Source: Gulosibacter hominis
GTDB lineage: Bacteria; Actinomycetota; Actinomycetes; Actinomycetales; Microbacteriaceae
DNA length: 64,000 nt
Direction: 5' to 3'
Assembly (NCBI RefSeq): GCF_904842695.1
Contig: NZ_CAJGWQ010000008.1
Span: forward strand, 1 to 64,000
Part shown: one piece after another, positions 27,031-34,595 of the stretch
How positions within the stretch are numbered: the stretch's first letter is position 1
Layout: every line of letters begins with the position of its first letter
Notes under the pieces: generated by a model
Databases searched by the model: none
Told to the model about the DNA's origin: nothing
What the model saw: only the letters and a program-made list of their open reading frames with translations
Position numbers and translations under genes: made by a program

Positions 27031-27357
27031 ATGAGTGAACAGCAGACCGAAGCACAGGCGGACAAGCCGGGGTTCAAGCCACCGGCCACGCAAGCAGACC
27101 TCGACCGCATCATCGCGGAACGCCTGAACCGTGAATGTGCCAAATACGCCGACTACCAAGACCTCCGCAAGAAAGCAGAGCAGTTCGACCAGCTACAAGA
27201 ATCCCAGAAAACCGAACTCGAAAAAGCCATCGCTCGAGCCGAAACACCGAACAAGCTGCTGCCGAGTTCAAGTAATCGATTCAATTCTGGTTGCGGACTG
27301 GAAGCAGCAGGTCGCGAAAGAACACGGCGTGCCAGTTGAAGCGCTCCGGGGCGGCTA
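27031..27357 (+). pseudogene. Phage capsid scaffolding protein remnant (frameshifted)
   Basis: From the ATG at 27031 the frame encodes a typical phage scaffold N-terminus: FKPPATQADLDRIIAERLNR, then AKYADYQDLRKKAEQFD, and a charged coiled coil to about 27250. The frame then degenerates, while another frame from about 27265 to 27357 continues with VIDSILVADWKQQVAKEHGV and PVEALRGG, the usual scaffold C-terminal region. So the gene has at least one frameshift, probably an internal deletion, and loses its natural end at the lipoprotein gene. No other phage structural gene remains. Confidence 0.65.
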
Positions 27358-27780
27358 TTCAGTTACGAGTTCCTCGTAGTTTTCGTAGGTGTAGCCACGC
27401 ATCGCTTCTTCGAACTCGAGGCGCGTCATCGGCACGACTTCGGTGCCATCTGTGTGACAGGTGGCTTTTGCAATGCGTTCATGCGTTGGCAGGAACTCGA
27501 TGTACCACTCGCCGTTCTTCACGGTGGCGTTAAACAGTTCTGTGTCGTAATGCCGCCACAGACCTTCACCACCGGAAATCCCCTCGGGTTCAAGGAACAG
27601 TGTGCGGTCGACTGCGGTGGCGCATTTGTGGGCAGCATCCATCAGCCCCAACTCTGGTGCCTGCGCGCGGAAGTCAGGCAGCTCAGTTTCTCCGGTGTCT
27701 TCCGGCGAGGCATCAGTTTGCGCACAGCCCGCCAAGAACAAAACCGCCGCAAAACCTGCTGGCACAAGGAGCTTCCGCAT
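27355..27780 (-). CDS. Island lipoprotein, paralogue 1
   Basis: A 141-aa lipoprotein: MRKLLVPAGFAAVLFLAGC gives a lipobox with Cys19. The mature part has LMDAAHKCATAVD, LFLEPEGI, and a conserved C-terminal block NGEWYIEFLPTHE, ATCHTDGTEV, TRLEFEEAM, YTYENY. The same block occurs in the gene at 31372-31806 and in the broken gene at 30467-30942, so the three form one family. I chose the ATG at 27780 over an in-frame TTG three codons upstream. Function unknown; surface attachment is inferred from the lipobox. Confidence 0.8.
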   Translation of the reverse strand: MRKLLVPAGFAAVLFLAGCAQTDASPEDTGETELPDFRAQAPELGLMDAAHKCATAVDRTLFLEPEGISGGEGLWRHYDTELFNATVKNGEWYIEFLPTHERIAKATCHTDGTEVVPMTRLEFEEAMRGYTYENYEELVTE

Positions 27781-27809
27781 AAACCCCAACCCTACTTAAT
27801 CATTCAAAC

Positions 27810-27881
27810 GAAAGGAACAACTCATGCAAATTGATGAGGTCATTCGAATGATTTCGTTGATGTGCATGAGTGTTTCCTTTC
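27810..27881. repeat. 72-bp imperfect palindrome
   Basis: Arms 27810-27845 and 27846-27881 match as inverted repeats at 28 of 36 positions, centred exactly on cattcgaatg. The outer 19 bases differ at two positions. It lies between the lipoprotein start and the left end of the IS3 element, 16 bases outside the IS. It could be a hairpin RNA, a protein-binding site or an insertion hotspot. Confidence 0.75.
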
Positions 27882-27980
27882 AATCACGACTTGATACTGG
27901 GCTGACCCCGTTTCGTAGGTCCAGTCGTTATGAGAGTCGTCCTGTTGCCCGCGGTCGCGGGCAGGGAGACTGGTCAGATC

Positions 27981-28265
27981 ATGACGAACAGCAGGAAGCG
28001 TCACACCCCGGAGCAGGTCGTCCGTAAGCTCGGGCAGGCCGACAGGATGCTCACCGATGGTCAGGACGTCGCGGCGGTGTGCCGGGAGCTGGGGGTGTCC
28101 GAGCAGACGTACTACCGGTGGCGGAACCAGTACGGCGGCCTCAAGGCCGACGACGCAAAGTGTCTGAAGGAGTTGGAGAAGCAGAACGCGACCCTGAAGC
28201 GTCTGCTCGCGGAAGCGGAGCTGGAGAAGGCCGCGCTCAAGGAGCTGGCTGAGGGAAACTTCTAA
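27981..28265 (+). CDS. IS3 transposase OrfA
   Basis: 94-aa DNA-binding subunit with the IS3 OrfA HTH (TPEQVVRKLGQADRML, AAVCRELGVSEQTYYRWRNQY) and a leucine-zipper-like tail (LEKQNATLKRLLAEAELEKA). The ATG at 27981 is preferred over the longer frame from 27930. Near the end, GGGAAAC at 28253-28259 lies in the proper phase for -1 slippage into orfB, giving an OrfAB fusion transposase from 27981 to 29131. Confidence 0.92.
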   Translation: MTNSRKRHTPEQVVRKLGQADRMLTDGQDVAAVCRELGVSEQTYYRWRNQYGGLKADDAKCLKELEKQNATLKRLLAEAELEKAALKELAEGNF

Positions 28266-28309
28266 GCCCGGACAGGCGCCGCGCCGCCGTCGATCACCTC
28301 AAGCGCAAG

Positions 28310-29131
28310 TTGCGGGTGAGCGAACGGATGGCGTGCCGTCTGGTCGGGCTGAGCCGCTCCGCGTACCGGCGACCGCTCAAGGGCGACACGGTCACGGACC
28401 CGGATCGGGCGCTCAGGGAGTGGCTGCGCGCCTGGGCGAAGGACCATCCCCGCTACGGGTATCGGCGGGCGTATCACGACGCCCGCGCCGAGGGGTGGGT
28501 GGTGAACCACAAGAAGATCCAACGCCTGTGGCGTGACGAAGGGCTCCGGGTCCCGCAGCGGCGTCGACGCAAGCGCGTCGGGTCCTCGACCGTCGACGCG
28601 CCGACGGCGGACGCGCCGAACGTGGTGTGGGCGGTGGACTTCCAGTTCGACGCCGACGAGCACGGACGATTGATCAAGATCTGCTCGATCGTCGACGAAC
28701 ACACCCGGGAGTGCATCGGCGGCCTCGTGGAGCGCTCGATTACCGCCGACCGACTCACCGCCCACCTCGAGGACCTCGTCGCCGCCCGGGGCGCCCCGGC
28801 GGTGCTCAGGTCGGACAACGGGCCGGAGTTCATCAGCGAGGCGATGGCCGACTGGGCTGGCACCCGCACCGGCCTGTCCTACATCCCTCCGGGCTCGCCG
28901 TGGCGCAACGGGTACGTCGAGTCGTTCAACAGCCGGATCCGCGACGAGTGCCTCAACATCAACAGCTTCTACTCGCTGCTGCACGCACAGGTCATCATCG
29001 GCGACTGGAAGGACGAGTACAACCACCACCGCCGGCACTCCTCGCTCGGCTACCTAACCCCAGCCGAGTACACTCGGCAGTGCACCCATCAAATGGAAAC
29101 CGACGACTCACAGAACGTCCGGACCGAATGA
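28310..29131 (+). CDS. IS3 transposase OrfB (DDE catalytic part)
   Basis: The 273-aa integrase-like domain holds the DDE triad: Asp in VVWAVDFQFD, Asp in LRSDNGPEFIS, and Glu in NGYVESFNSRIRDE, with HTH_21 HPRYGYRR before it and the terminal HHRRHSSLGYLTPAEY. The first possible independent start is the TTG at 28310, but the frame is open from 28262, directly behind the slippery site, so it is normally made as part of OrfAB. Its GC is typical of high-GC actinobacteria and higher than the surrounding island genes. The final 37 codons recur at 30309-30417. Confidence 0.93.
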   Translation: MRVSERMACRLVGLSRSAYRRPLKGDTVTDPDRALREWLRAWAKDHPRYGYRRAYHDARAEGWVVNHKKIQRLWRDEGLRVPQRRRRKRVGSSTVDAPTADAPNVVWAVDFQFDADEHGRLIKICSIVDEHTRECIGGLVERSITADRLTAHLEDLVAARGAPAVLRSDNGPEFISEAMADWAGTRTGLSYIPPGSPWRNGYVESFNSRIRDECLNINSFYSLLHAQVIIGDWKDEYNHHRRHSSLGYLTPAEYTRQCTHQMETDDSQNVRTE

Positions 29132-29182
29132 AGGGGGCGGCTCACCCCGACTGAGAGCGTGCTGCGAAAGGATCAGTTTCAA

Positions 29183-29935
29183 GTGGCCCGGTCAACAAAA
29201 GCATCCGAACTAGAGGCTCGATTCAAGCGCTGGGCATTCCACCTGCGCAGCATCGCAAACCCGCTCACGATCGTGGCTCTCGTGGCCGGTTTCATCAATG
29301 GCTACGGGCCGGATTCGCTGTTTGGAGTGACGCTGCCGGGCATTGTCCACTGGCTATTCGACTGGGCCCCGATAATTGTGCTGGGCGGTATCGCGCCCTT
29401 CCTCACCATCATTGCTGGCGAGCTCGACGACACCGCTGAAATTTATAATGACGAGTATTCGCCGAGAAAGCTTAGGCGTCCGATTCAGTTCGACCAGCGC
29501 AACCTGACGCCCCTCGGTCTACTCGGCATCGTTTACGGCGTTGGACACTTTTTGAGCCCCGAAGAGAGAGACCTATTCGATGCCCTGTTCTTCGCAGTAG
29601 CGGGCGTCTTCATCATCATTCTGCTCGAGCTTGATAGGCGCCGCAGCTTCGCCAAGGCAGCCGAAGACACTGAGCTGCTCGAGAACGGCACCGTCACAAC
29701 CGGCACGATCATCAAGTGCAATCACAACTGGGATTCAGGGCCCGAAACCTTCGCCTGGGTGCGCTTCACCGATGTCTCAGGCAACGCGCGCGAGTACACC
29801 GAACAGTTCATGGACGACCACTACCCCATTGGCACCTGCGTGACCGTGAAATATCTGCAGCACAAGCCGAAGGTTAAGCCAATCTTCGAGATCGCTAAAC
29901 CTCACCAGCGGCCTACGAACCGGGCCTCCGGCTGA
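29183..29935 (+). CDS. Membrane protein of unknown function
   Basis: A 250-aa protein with four hydrophobic segments: NPLTIVALVAGFINGYG, WAPIIVLGGIAPFLTIIAG, LTPLGLLGIVYGVGHFL and LFFAVAGVFIIILLEL. The cytoplasmic or soluble tail contains GTVTTGTII, WVRFTDVSG and YPIGTCVTVKYLQHKPKVK, which resembles the beta-rich domain of DUF3592-type proteins. I did not recognise the family with confidence. A GTG at 29183 is 11 bases after aaagga; 29159 is an alternative start. It begins 38 bases after the IS end, in the segment trapped between two IS copies. Confidence 0.65.
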   Translation: MARSTKASELEARFKRWAFHLRSIANPLTIVALVAGFINGYGPDSLFGVTLPGIVHWLFDWAPIIVLGGIAPFLTIIAGELDDTAEIYNDEYSPRKLRRPIQFDQRNLTPLGLLGIVYGVGHFLSPEERDLFDALFFAVAGVFIIILLELDRRRSFAKAAEDTELLENGTVTTGTIIKCNHNWDSGPETFAWVRFTDVSGNAREYTEQFMDDHYPIGTCVTVKYLQHKPKVKPIFEIAKPHQRPTNRASG

Positions 29936-29997
29936 GCACGACACACGACACAGGTGCCCTCGTGCACGCTTAGCTCTCCTTCAAGACTTGCTACTAT

Positions 29998-30018
29998 TGC
30001 GAACGATTATCAGTCGCA
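29998..30018. promoter_or_regulatory. Inverted repeat upstream of the broken methyltransferase
   Basis: tgcga and tcgca flank acgattatcag about 50 bases before the methyltransferase start. The core resembles metal-regulator (Fur/Zur-like) half sites, but the match is short and no regulator is nearby. Confidence 0.3.
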
Positions 30019-30066
30019 TTGCCAGAATGGCTAGCGAGCGAGGCAACCAGAAGGGCCCGAGACCTT

Positions 30067-30417
30067 ATGCACGATGACCCTTACCGCGCCGCTGCGGGCG
30101 CATACGACCTATTCGCGGCACCATATCGAGCCGCTCAACAGGCCGCACTCGCCGAGGCACTTCCCCACTTTCAGCCCGAAGTCGGCGCAATTCTCGACAT
30201 CGGGGCAGGCTCGGGCACAGCTGCGGTAGAGATTCTCGAGCGCCTCCCTGAGGCACACGTACTGGCACTCGAGCCCAGCGCGACCATGCGGGCGCTCCTG
30301 CTGGGCCGCCACCACCGCCGGCACTCCTCGCTCGGCTACCTAACCCCAGCCGAGTACGCTCGGCAGTGCACCCATCAAATGGAAACCGACGACTCACAGA
30401 ACGTCCGGACCGAATGA
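30067..30417 (+). pseudogene. Truncated SAM methyltransferase fused to an IS3 transposase tail
   Basis: From the ATG at 30067, about 80 codons encode the start of a class I methyltransferase (DDPYRAAAGAYDLFAAPYR, then the SAM-binding ILDIGAGSGTAAVEIL and VLALEPS). At 30309 the sequence switches without a frame break into the last 36 codons of the IS3 transposase (HHRRHSSLGYLTPAEYARQ) and uses its stop. The methyltransferase has lost roughly two thirds of its fold and is surely inactive. The chimeric frame is open and could be translated as a 116-aa protein. Confidence 0.8.
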
Positions 30418-30430
30418 AGGGGGCGGCTCA
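30309..30430 (+). mobile_element. 3' fragment of the IS3 element (partial second copy)
   Basis: These 122 bases match 29023-29144 with a single difference (tacact to tacgct at about 30357), including the right terminal repeat ending ggcggctca. Left of 30309 the IS is missing and methyltransferase sequence begins. The base pairs following it are atac, equal to those before the left end of the complete IS at 27898. Confidence 0.9.
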
Positions 30431-30466
30431 ATACGTGTTCGTTTCTCAGTAGATAGCCTGGTTGTT

Positions 30467-30942
30467 ATACGCAAACCATTGACCACGGGCGCGGTCATCG
30501 CTGTCGCGCTCATCGCTATCGCCGGGTGCAGCGCGCCAACTGCGGGCCAGACGAGCGAGGCTGGCTCGGAAACCGGGCCGGTGCAGCACACCGCATCACC
30601 GAAGACAACTCCAGAATCAAGTCCTACAAGCACGCCGGTGCTCAGTGAAGAACTCGCGATTGAATACTGCGCGAGCAGGCTCACCGCGAATGTGTTTGAT
30701 ATCCCCGCAGCCGAGCTTGGAGCACCGTATAGCGACTCATTTGGCGACCACTACAGCACCAGCGACGCTCGAGCCAACCTCGTGGATGGGAATGGTATAT
30801 CGAGTTTCCGCCTACACACGAAGACATCGCGACACTCACCTGCCAGACAGACGGTGAAAACATCATCGCGATGACTCGCGCCGAGTTCGAGGCAGCCATG
30901 AACGGCCGCACCTATGACGGGTGCGTCGAGGTCACCAAATAG
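30467..30942 (+). pseudogene. Island lipoprotein, paralogue 3 (frameshifted, start lost)
   Basis: The first frame gives IRKPLTTGAVIAVALIAIAGC, a lipoprotein signal, then a Thr/Ser-rich linker and LAIEYCASRL. At about 30787-30791 the frame breaks: ggatgggaatgg has three Gs where the paralogues need four. In the other frame the family block continues as WYIEFPPTHEDIATLTCQTD, AMTRAEFEAAMNGRTYDG and a stop at 30940. The natural start appears to be an ATA at 30467 (only a TTG at 30479 is usable, and it loses the basic residues). Two lesions argue for a true pseudogene, though the G-run could be a sequencing error. Confidence 0.75.
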
Positions 30943-31002
30943 CCACCTCCTACTTAGGCGCGGCTAGTGAGTGGCCACGCGCGACAGCGGGTCGGTGGAG
31001 AG

Positions 31003-31239
31003 TCAGTCGGGGCGGAGGTTTGGGTCGAATTCACCGGCGAGGTCGTAGAGAGCGTCGGTGCGGGTGTCCCACCAAAGTTCGTGGGCATCGATGGGGATCC
31101 ATTTGTCAGACCGTATAACCCAAGCGCGACTGATGAGGTGGCCCTTAGCATTGACCTCCATGGCAAACTCACCCAACACCTTGCCGGACGGACCAACTTG
31201 TAGAACACGCTGCAACCGAAGATCATCACCCGTGTACAT
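31003..31239 (-). CDS. Small hypothetical protein
   Basis: A 78-aa soluble protein (start MYTGDDLRLQRVLQVGP, with WVIRSDKWIPIDAHELWWD further on). It has gaaggga before the ATG on the minus strand and a balanced composition, unlike the opposite-strand frames. It is rich in Asp/Trp. No family recognised. It lies between the broken and the intact island lipoproteins and, like the latter, reads leftward. Confidence 0.55.
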   Translation of the reverse strand: MYTGDDLRLQRVLQVGPSGKVLGEFAMEVNAKGHLISRAWVIRSDKWIPIDAHELWWDTRTDALYDLAGEFDPNLRPD

Positions 31240-31371
31240 CGAGAGTTCCCTTCGGTATTGGAACGCGGTTTGCCGAGAGGAAACGGCTACACCTCAATCG
31301 AGGCGTCAATCGTTCCGCGCGGCATCAACCATATCGGTACCACACGTATCGAGGGGCTGAGATGGCAGTAC

Positions 31372-31806
31372 CTACTCGGTTACAAGGTCTTCTTGGTAGT
31401 GCTCGTAGGTGTACCCGATCATGGCGTCTTCGAACTCGCGTCGAGTCATTGAAACAACATCAGTGCCGTCGGTGTGACACGTAGCCTTCGCCATCACCTC
31501 GTGGGTGGGGAGGAACTCGAAGTGCCACTCTCCGTCAACCACGCTGGCGTTGTACAGCTCTGGGTCATAGTGCGCCCAGAAACCGTCTCGACCGTGGATC
31601 CCGGGTGGTTCAAGGAATAGCACTGTGTCGATTTCAACGACGCACTTTTGTGCTGCATCGGTGATTTCGAGCTCCGGCTTTTTCTCTCTGAGGTCAACCG
31701 GCGCGCTATTCGTCGTCGGGGGAGTCACACCGCCCTGGCTGACGCAGCCAGCGAGAACTGCCACCGACGCAAGAACCAATAACCCCAGGCCGACGCTTCG
31801 ACGCAT
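31372..31806 (-). CDS. Island lipoprotein, paralogue 2
   Basis: A 144-aa lipoprotein with signal MRRSVGLGLLVLASVAVLAGC. The mature part closely parallels the gene at 27355-27780: ITDAAQKCVVEIDTVLFLEP, HYDPELYNASVVDGEWHFEF, LPTHEVMAKATCHTDGTDVV, TRREFEDAMIGYTYEHY. The two Cys (KCVV and ATCH) are shared, which suggests one disulfide. Divergence is greatest in the N-terminal linker. Role unknown; the copies sit on both sides of the IS region. Confidence 0.8.
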   Translation of the reverse strand: MRRSVGLGLLVLASVAVLAGCVSQGGVTPPTTNSAPVDLREKKPELEITDAAQKCVVEIDTVLFLEPPGIHGRDGFWAHYDPELYNASVVDGEWHFEFLPTHEVMAKATCHTDGTDVVSMTRREFEDAMIGYTYEHYQEDLVTE

Positions 31807-31983
31807 GAACTCACCCTACCTCTGTAAAGAGCCACGAACTCATAATGACCGGCCATCGCAAGAGCGGCGTTCATAATTGTGCTCAAGCTACTCAGTGAGC
31901 ATCGGCAACGCCAACACGACTGGATGATCCACTCGGGAGATCGAGTCAGCTAGAAAGAATCGGGTGCTGATCTGGTGTTTTAT

Positions 31984-32059
31984 TGGTGGGCCCAGCGGGG
32001 CTCGAACCCGCGACCCATGGATTAAAAGTCCACTGCTCTGCCAACTGAGCTATAGGCCC
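31984..32059 (-). tRNA. tRNA-Lys (anticodon TTT)
   Basis: Minus strand begins gggcctatagctcagttggc, has the anticodon loop cttttaa, the T-arm ggttcgagcc and an encoded CCA end at 31984-31986. The 7-bp acceptor stem pairs gggccta with tgggccc (one G-U). It borders the accessory island on its right side, a usual place for island integration, though I found no second copy of its 3' end. Confidence 0.95.
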
Positions 32060-32069
32060 AACGAGCAGT

Positions 32070-32783
32070 CTAACGTGATTTTGCCCGTCCTTGCACATCC
32101 TCGCCACCATCAGCGTCCGCAGCGCCGTCTTCGGCCGCCTCATCCACATCCGCACCATCGGTCAGCTCGGTGACGAGATCATCCGCACCAAGCGGGACCA
32201 CCGCATCCGATTGCTCGGGGCCCTGCACCGCAAAATGATCGCGTTCGCCGCGCCGCCACCAGTTCAAATAGGCGATCAGCGCAAACAGGCACGCCATCGC
32301 CGCAATCAACGTGCCAAAAAGCGCCGGATGCACGCCCAGGTACCGATTGAGCTGCGCCCATCCCAGCACCTGCAGCCAGCCGATTGCCAGCAGTTCGAGC
32401 ACCGCCCAGATCGCGATCGTCGGCGCGGTTATGGCGTGCGGTCGCACGGCCCGCACCACCAGCATCAGCGCCAACACAATCAGCGGCAGCGTCGGTACTA
32501 GCCCCAGCGCCACCCGGCCGATTGCCGACAGCCCCGACACATCGGCGTGACCGGCCCCGAAACCGATCTGGATGAGCTGCCAGCCATGCAGTGGGCCGCC
32601 CACCGCATCCCGGAAATCAAATTGCGTTTGCCACCAGGGAAGCAGCAGCGAAACCAGCATGATCAGCGCCAGCACCGCAGCGGTCACCCGCTTCACGGTG
32701 GCTCCCGGCGCCGTTTGCTGCTGGTGAGAATCGACAAGCGGTTCGGTGGGTTCGCTGTTAGCGTCGTGAACTGACAGGCTCAT
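32070..32783 (-). CDS. Hypothetical four-helix membrane protein
   Basis: A 237-aa membrane protein with four helices (VTAAVLALIMLVSLLLPWW, ALGLVPTLPLIVLALMLVV, IAIWAVLELLAIGWLQVL, GTLIAAMACLFALIAYL). It has a Gln/Pro-rich N-terminus and a very acidic C-terminal tail (about 195-230). I placed the start at the ATG at 32783, since the upstream extension is low quality. Resembles Trp-associated or other small actinobacterial membrane proteins only loosely; function unknown. Confidence 0.7.
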   Translation of the reverse strand: MSLSVHDANSEPTEPLVDSHQQQTAPGATVKRVTAAVLALIMLVSLLLPWWQTQFDFRDAVGGPLHGWQLIQIGFGAGHADVSGLSAIGRVALGLVPTLPLIVLALMLVVRAVRPHAITAPTIAIWAVLELLAIGWLQVLGWAQLNRYLGVHPALFGTLIAAMACLFALIAYLNWWRRGERDHFAVQGPEQSDAVVPLGADDLVTELTDGADVDEAAEDGAADADGGEDVQGRAKSR

Positions 32784-32863
32784 GACGTCTAGCCTAGGGG
32801 TACTGTCAGACGAGGTTGCGCCGGCGCGACCGCAAAAATACCGGATGCAAGAAAGCGAGCCCT

Positions 32864-33508
32864 GTGGAACGACATCATCGACCAGTGCGGATGCCAATTG
32901 AGGCATTCGACCACTACATCGGCGGTGATGATCCGGCGGCCATCAGCCGTGTGGCACACGAAACCGCCCGTGCCCTCCTACACCGGGTACACGGCAGTGA
33001 TGACCCGAGTGTGGTGAAACGCACGGTTCGCTACACCGCCGAGCACGGTGTGTCTGACTTGGCCGAACTGTGGGCCAAATCGGCGCCGCGCACACTGCCC
33101 GGCGCGCTGTGGCGGCTGTATCTCGTACACGCGGCGGTATCGCGCGACACCGACAGTGCGGCCATCGCGTTTCGCAGGGGAGTGGCGCGAGACCGCTCAA
33201 TTCATTCGCTGGTTGCCGGCGCGCCAGAACCCACCGGGCCGGCAGAAATTCGCGAACTGACCGATGAGATTTTGCGTGGCGCATTCACCGGCGACTTCGC
33301 GAACGCACTCGACCGGGCCGCATCCTTCTGCATGGTCATGTCGCTCGGTTTTGGAGCCTTCGCCGACGATATTGATGCGGGGGATGGGCTCACCAGCGAG
33401 CCAGAAAAACTTGCTGAAGCAGCCGCGATCCGCGGTGCCCGCTACCTGGAGTACGGTCGCGATTTAGCTGCTGCCGCCTCGCTGCAGCGGCAGGGAAAGC
33501 TCGACTAG
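32864..33508 (+). CDS. Conserved hypothetical protein (Microbacteriaceae type)
   Basis: A 214-aa soluble alpha-helical protein, with RMPIEAFDHYIGGDDPAAIS near the start and LPGALWRLYLVHAAVSRD, EIRELTDEILRGAFTGDFA in the middle. Relatives in this family are sometimes labelled RNA polymerase beta subunit, which I consider a misannotation, as no polymerase motif is present. The GTG at 32864 is preferred to the TTG at 32816. It is divergent from the membrane gene and convergent with pstB. Confidence 0.7.
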   Translation: MERHHRPVRMPIEAFDHYIGGDDPAAISRVAHETARALLHRVHGSDDPSVVKRTVRYTAEHGVSDLAELWAKSAPRTLPGALWRLYLVHAAVSRDTDSAAIAFRRGVARDRSIHSLVAGAPEPTGPAEIRELTDEILRGAFTGDFANALDRAASFCMVMSLGFGAFADDIDAGDGLTSEPEKLAEAAAIRGARYLEYGRDLAAAASLQRQGKLD

Positions 33509-33727
33509 TGCGGCTCGCAAATCAGCACTGGCGAGTCGACTCGAATATCGGTATCGTGGTGACCCGCCGGGCCGCAGTAACCCCGGGCTCCAATTTTTGC
33601 CGCTGCGAGCGGCCTTCCGCCGAGAGGCGTTCTGCGGCCCGGTATTTTTATTGCCGGCATGCGTCGGGAGCCTCCCGCATCCCGTTCATATTTCAGCCGA
33701 CATCGATTGGATGCGGCGGAAAAGTAA

Positions 33728-33761
33728 CTGGCCTCGCGCATCCGAAGATGGCGAGGCCAGG
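33728..33761. terminator. Terminator downstream of the pst operon
   Basis: Stem ctggcctcgc / gcgaggccag with a 13-base loop; on the minus strand it is followed by ttactttt. It ends pstSCAB and may also serve the convergent gene. The rest of 33509-33780 shows no gene. Confidence 0.75.
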
Positions 33762-33780
33762 TTGACTTGACCCGAAAGAC

Positions 33781-34560
33781 CTAACCGAAACGGCCGGTCA
33801 CGTAGTCCTGGGTCTGCTGGTTCGAGGGGTTTTCGAAGATCGTGCGGGTGTCATCAAACTCGATGAGCTTGCCCGGCTTACCGGTACCGGCAATGTTGAA
33901 GAAGCCGGTGCGGTCGCTCACACGGGTTGCCTGCTGCATGTTGTGGGTCACGATGACGATGGTGTAGTCGGTCTTGAGCTCGTGGATGAGGTCTTCAATC
34001 GCGAGCGTCGAGATCGGGTCGAGGGCCGAACAGGGCTCGTCCATGAGCAGCACATCGGGCTTTACCGCGATCGCGCGGGCGATGCACAGACGCTGCTGCT
34101 GACCACCAGAAAGGCCCGCGCCGGGAGCGTCGAGACGGTCCTTCACCTCTTCCCAGAGGTTTGCGCCGCGAAGCGAAGTCTCAACGAGCTCTTCGGCATC
34201 GGCTTTCGAGATGCGCTTGTTGTTGAGCTTCACGCCGGCGAGCACGTTTTCACGAATCGACATGGTGGGGAACGGGTTGGCGCGCTGGAACACCATGCCG
34301 ATGTGGCGACGTACAATCACCGGGTCGACGCCGTGGCCGTAGAGGTTGTCGCCGTCGAGCAGGATCTCGCCGTCAACCCACGCCTTGGGGATGACCTCGT
34401 GCATACGGTTGATCGAACGCAGCACGGTCGACTTACCGCAACCCGAGGGGCCGATGAACGCGGTAACGCTCTTCGGTTCAATAGTCATGTTCACGCCTTC
34501 GACGGCCTTGAACTTGTCGTAGTAGATGTCGAGGTCTTTGATTTCGATGCGCTTAGCCAT
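33781..34560 (-). CDS. pstB: Phosphate ABC transporter ATP-binding protein
   Basis: ATPase of the Pst phosphate importer, 259 aa. Walker A is GPSGCGKST, the signature is [16 protein letters not shown], and Walker B is [26 protein letters not shown] and the ending DYVTGRFG are PstB landmarks. It is last in the pstS-C-A-B order on the minus strand, 35 bases after pstA, with aaggaat-type purines before the ATG. Confidence 0.97.
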   Translation of the reverse strand: MAKRIEIKDLDIYYDKFKAVEGVNMTIEPKSVTAFIGPSGCGKSTVLRSINRMHEVIPKAWVDGEILLDGDNLYGHGVDPVIVRRHIGMVFQRANPFPTMSIRENVLAGVKLNNKRISKADAEELVETSLRGANLWEEVKDRLDAPGAGLSGGQQQRLCIARAIAVKPDVLLMDEPCSALDPISTLAIEDLIHELKTDYTIVIVTHNMQQATRVSDRTGFFNIAGTGKPGKLIEFDDTRTIFENPSNQQTQDYVTGRFG

Positions 34561-34595
34561 TGAAATTCCTTTTCTAACGTTGTTCCGCCACGCGG

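Larger units (their letters stand above)
27898..29144 (+). mobile_element. Complete IS3-family insertion sequence
   Basis: The element runs from tgggctgacccc (27898) to the complement of tgagccgccccc ending at 29144. These imperfect terminal repeats match at 9 of 12 positions. Length is 1247 bp with overlapping orfA and orfB, as in the IS3 family. No target duplication directly flanks it. However, the four bases before its left end (atac) are the four bases after the right end of the partial copy at 30430, which points to rearrangement after insertion. Confidence 0.85.

Noticed and set aside
28262-29038. 258-aa minus-strand frame opposite IS3 orfB
   Set aside because: Shadow of the transposase in high-GC DNA; orfB has all catalytic motifs.
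24742-31983. Intact prophage
   Set aside because: Only a scaffold remnant and a small HTH are phage-like; no integrase, terminase, capsid or lysis genes.
31984-32059. tRNA-Lys as a proven attachment site
   Set aside because: Its location is suggestive, but no second copy of its 3' end was found at the left side of the island.
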